DNA of 64,000 nt. It comes from Methyloversatilis sp. (GTDB lineage: Bacteria > Pseudomonadota > Gammaproteobacteria > Burkholderiales > Rhodocyclaceae). The notes beneath the pieces were generated by a model. That model saw only the letters and a list, made by a program, of their open reading frames with translations. It had not been told where the DNA came from and did no database searches. Below are positions 9,129 through 16,383 of this stretch, one piece after another. A program made the translations under genes and the position numbers. The stretch lies in NCBI GenBank assembly GCA_017984755.1, contig JAGNYW010000011.1:1-64000 (forward strand), given 5' to 3'. Positions within the stretch are counted from its first letter, which is position 1. Every line of letters begins with the position of its first letter.

Positions 9129-9155
9129 AATTTACAGACACAAATGAATGTATAT
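9129..9155. promoter_or_regulatory. Candidate AcrR/TtgR-type operator
   Basis: The sequence ATTTACAGACACAAATGAAT and the following GTATA closely resembles known operators of the AcrR/TtgR group (ATTTACA half-site, central purine stretch, GAATGTA half-site). It begins 12 bases upstream of the tetR start codon, where it would cover the repressor's own promoter, and lies about 120 bases from the divergent LysM gene. Recognised by eye only. Confidence 0.6.
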
Positions 9156-9277
9156 GGGTTGTGGCCAGCCGTCAAATCCGGCAAGTCTGCGCCAAACCGC
9201 GATACGGGAAAGCTCTGCGCGGACTCGGTTATCATCCGCCTCCGACCAAGGCATCATCACGAAATGGGAGAAATGAC

Positions 9278-9781
9278 ATGGGGTTGCTGAATTTCCTCAA
9301 GGACGCGGGCGAGAAGCTGTTCGGGACTGGCGAAGCCAAGGCGGCTGTAGATCAGGTCAACGCGGCACCGACCGCAGAAAATCGGGCACGGCTGGATCGC
9401 GCAGCGGGCGAAGCAATCAAGGCGTACATCGAAAAGATGGGACTTTCGGCCACTGCGCTCAATGTGTCTTTTGACGGAAAAACGTCGACCTGCATGGTGT
9501 CAGGGACCTGCGCTGATCAGGCGACCCGCGAGCGCGTCCTCCTGTCGGCCGGCAACGTCGCAGGTGTCGCTGCTGTCGAGGATCAGCTCAACGTTCTCAA
9601 TCTTGAGCCGGAAGCGCAGTATCACGACGTGAAATCAGGTGACAATCTGTCGAAGATTTCGAAGGCGTTTTACGGAGATCCGAACAAATACATGCTCATC
9701 TTCGAGGCCAATTGCCCGATGCTGTCCCATCCGGACAAGATCTATCCGGGTCAGAAGCTGCGCATCCCACCCAACGCGTAA
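9278..9781 (+). CDS. BON-LysM domain protein, Kbp/YgaU-like
   Basis: Encodes 167 aa from ATG 9278 (MGLLNFLKDAGEKLFG), preceded by GGGAGA at 9266-9271; the open frame extends much further upstream, but through the tetR operator. A BON domain (about 40-110, ending GVAAVEDQLNVL) precedes a C-terminal LysM domain (YHDVKSGDNLSKISKAFYG to PGQKLRIP). This matches E. coli Kbp/YgaU, a cytoplasmic potassium-binding protein of similar size. It has no signal peptide, so a cell-wall role is unlikely. Confidence 0.88.
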   Translation: MGLLNFLKDAGEKLFGTGEAKAAVDQVNAAPTAENRARLDRAAGEAIKAYIEKMGLSATALNVSFDGKTSTCMVSGTCADQATRERVLLSAGNVAGVAAVEDQLNVLNLEPEAQYHDVKSGDNLSKISKAFYGDPNKYMLIFEANCPMLSHPDKIYPGQKLRIPPNA

Positions 9782-9823
9782 TCACATCGGCGGTCCGTCA
9801 CGCTTGAATGGAACGGACAAAAA

Positions 9824-9849
9824 AAAGCCCGGACCGAGGTCCGGGCTTT
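9824..9849 (-). terminator. Intrinsic terminator, best oriented for tRNA-Val
   Basis: AAAGCCCGGACC (9824-9835) pairs with GGTCCGGGCTTT (9838-9849). The A-run on its left (9819-9826) gives a long U-run on the minus strand, so it ends the tRNA-Val transcript and may also stop the LysM gene from the other side. Confidence 0.8.
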
Positions 9850-9855
9850 GAATGC

Positions 9856-9930
9856 TGGTGGGCAGTACTGGGATCGAACCAGTGACCCCCGCCGTGTGAA
9901 GGCGGTGCTCTACCGCTGAGCTAACTGCCC
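9856..9930 (-). tRNA. tRNA-Val (anticodon CAC)
   Basis: A 75-nt cloverleaf on the minus strand with encoded CCA. The acceptor GGGCAGT pairs with ACTGCCC, the anticodon stem is CCGCC/GGCGG and the loop TTCACAC gives anticodon CAC, reading GUG. The T-arm contains GGTTCGATCC. Confidence 0.93.
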
Positions 9931-10033
9931 AGTATTCATGACAGGGCGCGAATACTAGCCGTTACGGGGGCGGCCGTCAAATGGCTTCAGGCGAAGCGGT
10001 ACAATCGCGCGCTCACTTCTCGCAGGCTTTCAC

Positions 10034-11431
10034 ATGACTCAAGTTGTCCGTACGCGCTTTGCACCGAGCCCGACCGGTTATCTGCACATAGGGGGAGCGC
10101 GGACCGCGCTGTTTTCATGGGCGTACGCGCGCCATCGCGGCGGCCAGTTCATCCTTCGCATTGAAGATACGGATGTCGCGCGTTCGACACCGGAAGCCGT
10201 GCAGGCGATCATCGATGGCATGCAGTGGCTCGATCTCGCGCACGACGAAGGGCCGATCTACCAGATGCAGCGCATGGATCGTTACAAGGAGGTCATTGCG
10301 CAACTGCTGGAACAGGGGCTGGCCTACTACTGCTACACGTCGCAGGAAGAGCTTGATGCCCTGCGCGAGTCGCAGCGCGCGAACAACCAGAAGCCCCGCT
10401 ATGACGGCCGCTGGCGCCCCTCGCCCGGACGCGCGTTGCCGCCCGTGCCTCCCGGTGTGCAGCCTGTTGTTCGTTTCTGCAATCCGCTGGTCGGCGTGGT
10501 TGCCTGGGATGACCAGGTGAAGGGACGGATTGCGATCTCCAACGAAGAACTGGACGATCTCATCATTGCCCGGGCCGACGGTACGCCGACCTACAACTTC
10601 TGCGTCTGCGTCGATGACTGGGACATGGGGATCACACACGTGATTCGAGGCGACGATCACGTGAACAACACGCCGCGGCAGATCAATATCCTCCGCGCGC
10701 TCGGTGCAGTGATTCCGCAGTACGCCCACCTGTCGATGATTCTGGGTGACGACGGTCAGAAGCTTTCCAAACGGCATGGCGCGGTCAGCGTCATGCAGTA
10801 CTTAGAAGACGGCTATCTGCCCGCGGCAGTGATCAACTATCTCGCGCGTCTGGGCTGGAGTCACGGCGACGACGAAGTGTTTTCCCGCGAGCAGTTCGTG
10901 CAGTGGTTCGATCTCGATCACATCACGCCTTCCGCAGCGCAGTTCAATACGGAAAAGCTGCGCTGGCTGAACGCCCACTACATGAAGCAGTCCGACAACG
11001 CCGTGCTGGCTGCCGATGTCGCAAATAGGCTCGCGCACCGCGGCGTTGATCCGGAAACAGGTCCCGCGCTGGAGCCGCTGGTTGCGCTGTACAAGGATCG
11101 TGCTTCGACGCTGGTTGAACTCGCCGACGCACTGGAGGCGTTCTACATCGATCTGCACGTATCGCCCGAGACCCTGACGCAGCATCTGACAGATCCGGCG
11201 CGTGATGCACTGCGTTCGCTCCTGAAGCGCTTCGAAGGGTGCGCCTGGGACAAGGCGGCACTGTCGGCAGCGATCAAGGAAACCTGTACGGAATACGGCA
11301 TGAAGATGCCGCAGGTGGCCGTCCCGCTGCGTGTTGCCCTGCTGGGCCAACCCCAGACGCCTTCGATCGATGCGGTAGTCGAGCTGTTCGGTCGCGAACG
11401 CGTGCTGGCACGGCTGACGCGCGTGCTCTGA
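10034..11431 (+). CDS. gltX: Glutamyl-tRNA synthetase
   Basis: Encodes 465 aa, full length for a class I bacterial GluRS. The HIGH-type signature is in [15 protein letters not shown] (His18) and the KMSKS-type signature is KLSKR at 243-247. The anticodon-binding helical domain fills the C-terminal third. It charges tRNA-Glu in the cytosol. A likely -10 box (TACAAT) lies just upstream near 10000. Confidence 0.96.
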   Translation: MTQVVRTRFAPSPTGYLHIGGARTALFSWAYARHRGGQFILRIEDTDVARSTPEAVQAIIDGMQWLDLAHDEGPIYQMQRMDRYKEVIAQLLEQGLAYYCYTSQEELDALRESQRANNQKPRYDGRWRPSPGRALPPVPPGVQPVVRFCNPLVGVVAWDDQVKGRIAISNEELDDLIIARADGTPTYNFCVCVDDWDMGITHVIRGDDHVNNTPRQINILRALGAVIPQYAHLSMILGDDGQKLSKRHGAVSVMQYLEDGYLPAAVINYLARLGWSHGDDEVFSREQFVQWFDLDHITPSAAQFNTEKLRWLNAHYMKQSDNAVLAADVANRLAHRGVDPETGPALEPLVALYKDRASTLVELADALEAFYIDLHVSPETLTQHLTDPARDALRSLLKRFEGCAWDKAALSAAIKETCTEYGMKMPQVAVPLRVALLGQPQTPSIDAVVELFGRERVLARLTRVL

Positions 11432-11432
11432 G

Positions 11433-11744
11433 TCAGCCCGCCAGGAATTTGTCGCGACGCAGCACCCCGATGTCGATGACGTAAACCGTCATCGCATAGT
11501 GCTGAAAGTAGGCGTGCTGGACGTGCGTCATGATGCCTTCGGCCGTTGCGCCGTCGCACACCACCTCCATGCGTATGCTCCGGTCTTCGTCCCAGTGCGC
11601 GCCGCGCTCGCCGCTGCGGCCGGCGCCACGCGCGTCGACCACCGTGTAGCCGCGCGCACCGAGTCGTTTCACATCGGCGCAAAGCGGCTTTTCGAGCGCC
11701 GACTCGCACACCATGACCACCATTTTGAGCGCATGCGTGTCCAT
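11433..11744 (-). CDS. SbtB-like PII-family regulator
   Basis: Encodes 103 aa from ATG 11744. It has a PII ferredoxin-like fold pattern (KMVVMVCESALEKPLCADVKRLGARGYTVVDARG, a T-loop-like stretch, then SIRMEVVCDG and MTVYVIDIGVLRRDKFLAG). It starts two bases after the stop of the SbtA-like transporter, the usual sbtA-sbtB arrangement, so the two are translationally coupled. SbtB proteins bind adenine nucleotides and gate SbtA. The C-terminal redox-loop cysteines of cyanobacterial SbtB are not seen. The gene converges on gltX with about 1 base between the two ends. Confidence 0.82.
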   Translation of the reverse strand: MDTHALKMVVMVCESALEKPLCADVKRLGARGYTVVDARGAGRSGERGAHWDEDRSIRMEVVCDGATAEGIMTHVQHAYFQHYAMTVYVIDIGVLRRDKFLAG

Positions 11745-11746
11745 AT

Positions 11747-12712
11747 TCAGCCCGTCATCGAATGTGCCAGCCGCGCCATTTCCAGATAGATCGGAATGCC
11801 GGCCAGCAGGTTGAACGGAAAGGTGATTGCCAGTGCGCAGGTGATCGACAGCCCCGGACTGGCTTCGGGAATGGCGATGCGCATGGCTGCCGGTGCTGCG
11901 ATATAGGATGCGCTGGCTGCCAGCGTTGCCACCATCATGGTGCCACCGACCGACAACCCCATCATCAGGCCGAAAGCGGTGCCGAGCGTTGCGCCGGCAA
12001 GCGGCATCAGGATCGCAAACGAAAACAGCACGATGCCGGCGCGGCGCAGATGTCCGCCGGGGCCGCTGAGCTGACCCGCGGCCACCAACCCCATCTCCAG
12101 CAGGAACAGGCACAGCGCGCCCTTGAACAGGTCACCGAAGAAGGGCTTCATCGGTGCCAGACCATCCGCGCCCGCAGCCCACCCGATGAGCAGTCCGCCC
12201 ACCAGCAGCACCAGGCCCTTGCCGAGAAAAACCTCGTGCAGCAGCGGGCCCCAGCGCACCGGTGCCGCACCTTCGCGCGCACCGGTGAGGCGCGCCAGCA
12301 GGATACCGGTCACGATGCCCGGTACCTCCATCACGACCAGAAAAAGCGGCAGGATCGACTCGTATGCCACACCGGCATCGGTCAGCGTGTTGGCGGCTAC
12401 TGCGAAGGTCACCACGCTGACCGAACCATAGTGGCCGGCGATCGATGCGGCGTCAGCATGACCGATCTTCGTCACGCGCAGCAGGGCATAGGCGATGAAT
12501 GTGGTCAGGGTGCCCAGAAGCAGCACTGCACCGACCTGAGGGAGCACGGACAGAACATCCTGGCGGGCAAGTTCGGCGCCGCCTTTCAGACCGATGGCCA
12601 GCAGGAGATAGATCGACAATGCCTCGTAAAGCGGCGCTGGCAGCTTCAGTTCCGACTTCGCCAGACGGGCAGCGAGGCCAAGCACGAAAAACAGCACGAC
12701 GGTGTCGATCAT
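11747..12712 (-). CDS. SbtA-like sodium-dependent bicarbonate transporter
   Basis: Encodes 321 aa from ATG 12712 (MIDTVVLFFVLGLAARL), preceded by AAGGTGACAGG; the open frame runs 33 residues further but without hydrophobic or family-like sequence. About ten membrane segments are arranged as two inverted halves, with family-typical stretches such as LLLAIGLKGGAELA, IAGHYGSVSVVTFAVA and ASASYIAAPAAMRIAIPEA. The family imports bicarbonate with sodium across the inner membrane, in proteobacteria often to feed carboxylases. The SbtB partner follows. Confidence 0.85.
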   Translation of the reverse strand: MIDTVVLFFVLGLAARLAKSELKLPAPLYEALSIYLLLAIGLKGGAELARQDVLSVLPQVGAVLLLGTLTTFIAYALLRVTKIGHADAASIAGHYGSVSVVTFAVAANTLTDAGVAYESILPLFLVVMEVPGIVTGILLARLTGAREGAAPVRWGPLLHEVFLGKGLVLLVGGLLIGWAAGADGLAPMKPFFGDLFKGALCLFLLEMGLVAAGQLSGPGGHLRRAGIVLFSFAILMPLAGATLGTAFGLMMGLSVGGTMMVATLAASASYIAAPAAMRIAIPEASPGLSITCALAITFPFNLLAGIPIYLEMARLAHSMTG

Positions 12713-12926
12713 CCTGTCACCTTGCGATTCTGGTCCGGGGCCGGAGTGTTTCCGCGGCTCGCACCGGAGGGAGAGCGTTCGCCCGCGGAAAGGTTCCTGC
12801 GTTGCCTGCATCGGTCATCGGGCGGACTGTCGCTGCACCGGCGTACGGCCTAAACTGGGTGTGACTTTCCTGCTTTGCGGCAGGCATTCCCCATCAGGTA
12901 TCCGCGAGGACGATCCGGTCACCGGC

Positions 12927-13982
12927 ATGAACCGCATTTTCATCAGCTATCGCAGTGCAGACGGTGCGAAGGACGCCAGCCGTCTCGCCGATGACCTCGG
13001 CAGCGCGTTCGGCGCCGATCATGTGTTTCTCGACCGCGAGGATCTGCGGGGCGGAAGCAGCTGGCGCGACGAGATATCACGTGCCATCGACCATCGTCCG
13101 ATCGTGCTGCTGCTCATCACGCCCGCCTTTTTCGGCGTACGCCATGCCGACGGGCGTTTGCGCATCGACGATGCGGACGATCCGGTCCGCTGCGAAATAC
13201 TGTCCGCGCTCGAAGCAGGTGCGATCCTGATGCCCCTGCGGGTCGATGGTACGGCGATGCCTTCGGCCGACAGCCTGCCAGAAGCACTGCGCAGCGTCAC
13301 CGAGTGGCATGCGCTCCTGCTGCGCACGGATGACTGGTCGCGTGTCGACCTGCCTCGCATCGTTGCGGACATCCAGCGGCTCGGGGTGGTTCCTGCCGAT
13401 GCCCGGTCAGCTACCTCGGTGAGTGACGTGCGCCCGGGGATCCGGCGTCCCCTGGCATGGGCGGTGGCGGCTTTCGCATTGGCGGTCGTTGCGGGCCTGA
13501 TGCTTGCCGAGCGCAGCCCGCCGTCACTGCCCCCTCCGGTTGCCGTACTGCCGGTTCAGGCGGTCATGACTGCTCCGGTGCACAAAACCCCGTCCGCGTC
13601 GAGCGCAACGCTCGACGGCGCATGGCTGCTCAGCGGCAAGAACGGCGAGCGCATTCCGCTACACATACGTCAGCGTGACGATCGACTTTCGCTGCGCTCC
13701 GAACCGGTGCGCATCGATGACGACCCGTCCTGGAAGTCCTACATCGAAGGACTGGCCGCATCGAACGGACCTCGGCTGACGCACATACGCCTGACTGCAG
13801 AAGGCGAGTTGTTCGGCAACGAAGCGGATCTGGCCGTGGTCATCGTCAGCGCAGACGACGGCTTCGTAGTGGATACCGGCAACCTGCATCTGCACATCGC
13901 AACCGACCGCAGCGGTCTGACCGGGCGGGTGGCCCTGAACAGCGGAGATACCGACGCGGTGGTTCTCGTGCGAGGTCCGTGA
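12927..13982 (+). CDS. TIR-domain protein with a membrane anchor
   Basis: Encodes 351 aa. Residues 1-155 form a bacterial TIR domain: RIFISYRS at 3-10, FLDREDLRGGSSWRDEI, IVLLLITPAFF, and RCEILSALEAG followed by LMPLRVDG. Glu90 in RCEI aligns by motif with the catalytic glutamate of NAD-cleaving TIR enzymes (SARM1-type KEIVTAL). One membrane helix lies at about 176-194, then a proline-rich linker and a roughly 120-residue C-terminal domain of unknown fold, beginning near TLDGAWLLSG. The domain order suggests a cytosolic TIR and a periplasmic C-terminus. It is divergent from sbtA. It could be a signalling or defence protein; no standard partner (SLOG, Sir2, cyclase) is nearby. Confidence 0.8.
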   Translation: MNRIFISYRSADGAKDASRLADDLGSAFGADHVFLDREDLRGGSSWRDEISRAIDHRPIVLLLITPAFFGVRHADGRLRIDDADDPVRCEILSALEAGAILMPLRVDGTAMPSADSLPEALRSVTEWHALLLRTDDWSRVDLPRIVADIQRLGVVPADARSATSVSDVRPGIRRPLAWAVAAFALAVVAGLMLAERSPPSLPPPVAVLPVQAVMTAPVHKTPSASSATLDGAWLLSGKNGERIPLHIRQRDDRLSLRSEPVRIDDDPSWKSYIEGLAASNGPRLTHIRLTAEGELFGNEADLAVVIVSADDGFVVDTGNLHLHIATDRSGLTGRVALNSGDTDAVVLVRGP

Positions 13983-14093
13983 ACGCCGACGCGAACGTGA
14001 CAGTCAGAAGGGCGCGACCCCCGGACCTTGCCCGGGCAAGGCAGTGAAGCGACGGTACTGCCGTTTGGCCTTCTTTCACGAGGGGATCAGGAC

Positions 14094-15239
14094 ATGACGA
14101 CCGGAATCAGATACGAACACGATTACATCATCGGCGGACCCGCTCGCGGTCGCGTCACACCGGACTTCCGACTGTCGGAGTACGCGCGGCCTGACGGCAG
14201 CCTGCGCGTGCATCGCGAACTCGTGGCTGCCGTGCAACTGGTGCGCAACGATCTGGCGCAGGGCGTCTCCATTGCCGGCGTGCTGCCGCGCGGCAGCACA
14301 GGACGCGGGCTCGATGGCCGCTTCGCATGGCTCAAGTCTGCCTCTCTGCCTGCGCTCGCGGCCAGTGCGGCCCGTGTTGCGCGCGACGGCTGGCTCCTGC
14401 GCATCGAGTCCCATGGCGACGTGCTGTATGTCGAGATGCCCGACCCGGACAAGCTGCCGGCCCTGGCCGCCGAGCGGGCCCTCGATCTGGCGATCGCGGT
14501 GACGGCAGCGTTCGAGACGAGCGGTGACCCGCATCTGCAGGTGACCGGAAATTTCGATGGTGCCGGGCTGTCCTTCGGTCCTCTGCAGGTCAATCTGGGC
14601 ACCGGGACCCTGCAGGAACTGTTCCGCCGGCATGCGGGGCGCGATGAGGCAAGGCTGCGTGCCTGCTTTGGTGCCCTGTGGCCGGAGTGGCAGCGCATGC
14701 TGCGTCTGCCTTCCCGCGTGCAGCAGGTGAAGTGGGGCGATGCTCTCAGCCGCGGGCCGCGCAAGTCCGGCTTTGATCCGGCATGGACCGCTGCGCTGCA
14801 GGCGGTCGGACACGATGCGGTGTTTCGCTCCGAAATGCTGCGTTATGCCTACGATACCTATGGCCGCAAGCTCATCGTCGCGCTGGCCTGGCTCAGGGGG
14901 GTGCGGCCGATCGCGATCCGCAATTTCCGCTGCCTGGCCGCCCTGTACGACCTGTGCGTGCAGCAGGGCAGTCTGGACAAGGCGCATCCGGCAATACGCC
15001 GACGCATCGAGCGGGAGGATCCGCAGGATCCCTTTGCGCTCACCCGCATTGCGGTCGAAGAGCGTGGCCGCACGGCGAGCGAGCAATGGCGCGCCGACTG
15101 CATCAGCCGGCGCCTGTGCATTCTCGAGCGCGAACCGGTGAAGGTGATCGAGGCAGGGCAGACTGCCCAGCGCGACAATCCGCAGCTCTATCTGCTGCGC
15201 AACGCGTCGGTGAATCAGATGGAACGCTATCTGTCCTGA
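14094..15239 (+). CDS. Protein with degenerate M15A-like and lysozyme-like regions
   Basis: Encodes 381 aa from ATG 14094 (MTTGIRYEHDY). Residues 19-60 (RVTPDFRLSEYARPDG, then a helix) resemble the start of an M15A-type peptidase domain, but the zinc-binding His and Asp motifs expected around 65-115 are absent. Residues 130-180 (AFETSGDPHLQVTGNFDGAGLSFGPLQVNLGTGTLQ with Glu141) resemble lysozyme- or chitosanase-like folds, where the glutamate is catalytic. The rest is unrecognised. It has no signal peptide or membrane segment. It lies 111 bases after the TIR gene in the same direction, so the two may be co-expressed. The function is uncertain; the domain reading is by motif only. Confidence 0.6.
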   Translation: MTTGIRYEHDYIIGGPARGRVTPDFRLSEYARPDGSLRVHRELVAAVQLVRNDLAQGVSIAGVLPRGSTGRGLDGRFAWLKSASLPALAASAARVARDGWLLRIESHGDVLYVEMPDPDKLPALAAERALDLAIAVTAAFETSGDPHLQVTGNFDGAGLSFGPLQVNLGTGTLQELFRRHAGRDEARLRACFGALWPEWQRMLRLPSRVQQVKWGDALSRGPRKSGFDPAWTAALQAVGHDAVFRSEMLRYAYDTYGRKLIVALAWLRGVRPIAIRNFRCLAALYDLCVQQGSLDKAHPAIRRRIEREDPQDPFALTRIAVEERGRTASEQWRADCISRRLCILEREPVKVIEAGQTAQRDNPQLYLLRNASVNQMERYLS

Positions 15240-15247
15240 TCCGGCGC

Positions 15248-15275
15248 AAAAAAAGGGCACCACAACGGGTGCCCT
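15248..15275 (-). terminator. Intrinsic terminator of the glycine-zipper gene
   Basis: The minus strand reads AGGGCACC, a short loop, GGTGCCCT and then a run of seven T (the A-run at 15248-15254). It lies about 50 bases past the end of the gene on the minus strand. In the plus direction there is no T-run. Confidence 0.8.
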
Positions 15276-15322
15276 GGTGGATTCCCCACGGAGGGAGGAG
15301 GAGGGGGAGTCCAGTACTGCGA

Positions 15323-16147
15323 TCAGCGTGCCGGCAGAAGAGTTCCGTCACGAAGATTCACTTTGTCGCCGACCTGCCAGGTTGGCGCCGTGTCGAGTGT
15401 CACGGTGCGGTACTCACCGTTTTCCATGCGTACGCCCACCTCGTGCCGGGTCGTCCTGCGCTGCGTCTTTTCTATCTGGTGACCGGCGTAGGCGCCGCCG
15501 GCGATGCCGATGAGGGTCGCGATGGTACGGCCGCTGCCCTTGCCGACGTTGTTTCCGAGCAGGCCGCCGACAACGCCCCCTGCTGCTGCACCCAGACCGC
15601 TCGGATCGACGGCAGCCTGAACTTCACGCACCGATTCGATCACGCCGCAGTCAAGGCAGGCAGGCGTCGAGCGGTATGTGGTGTCCGCAGGTGTCACTTC
15701 GGCGCGGTCGCGACGTTCTGGTTCGAATGCGGGGTTCGCCGGTTGCGGCTGCGCCGGGATCACGTCGATGCCCGAATCGTAGGTCTGCTGCGCGACGCGC
15801 ACCGGTCGGGCTTCCTCGTGGCGGACAGCTTGCTCGACCTTGGGCGAGCGCACAGTTGCGACCGGTTTGTCACCTGCCGAGGGTTTCGTGACAGGCGCAG
15901 CTGTTTGTTCCCGCTGTTTTTCGACCACTGTTTCCGTGGTGTCTGCCGGTGTCGGCCCAGCGACTGCGGGCGGTGCAATCGATGTGGCTGCCGTCGTGAT
16001 CGGAACACTCACCGACCCCGGCGTGCGGTCGAGCACACCCGTCATCGCTGCGATCCCCACGGCACTGAATGCCGTGAGTGAAAGGGCTGCCACCCACAAC
16101 GCAGGGTGAAGCGGTGCGCGTGAAACATTGCGGGCCTGCGTATCCAT
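15323..16147 (-). CDS. Glycine-zipper 2TM (SlyB/PcP-like) envelope protein
   Basis: Encodes 274 aa from ATG 16147 (MDTQARNVS), with AAGGAG just upstream. A single N-terminal membrane helix lies near 18-36, followed by a long low-complexity Pro/Thr/Ala linker (about 40-160). A glycine-zipper segment comes next (GLGAAAGGVVGGLLGNNVGKGSGRTIATLIGIAGGAYAGHQIE), and a C-terminal basic beta region ends DKVNLRDGTLLP. The pattern fits the glycine-zipper 2TM outer-membrane or envelope family, but anchored by a helix rather than a lipobox. It is divergent from flhA. Confidence 0.8.
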   Translation of the reverse strand: MDTQARNVSRAPLHPALWVAALSLTAFSAVGIAAMTGVLDRTPGSVSVPITTAATSIAPPAVAGPTPADTTETVVEKQREQTAAPVTKPSAGDKPVATVRSPKVEQAVRHEEARPVRVAQQTYDSGIDVIPAQPQPANPAFEPERRDRAEVTPADTTYRSTPACLDCGVIESVREVQAAVDPSGLGAAAGGVVGGLLGNNVGKGSGRTIATLIGIAGGAYAGHQIEKTQRRTTRHEVGVRMENGEYRTVTLDTAPTWQVGDKVNLRDGTLLPAR

Positions 16148-16383
16148 CTGCTTCTCCTTGTGAGTTGACCCGGTACACGGCAAGTAACGCATGTCCGTGT
16201 AAATCCGGTACGTGACTGTTTGTAAGTGCTTATTGCAGGGGAGACCAGGTCAAACAGGCACGCTGCAGACCTGACACTGCGTCGGATGCCGGTACGCGCC
16301 GAAGTTTCAGTCGTGTCAATAACCGGGGAAAAGCCCTTTTCTTTCTCCGGTTTGATTGCCACGGCATGCGCTGAAATGTCGTC

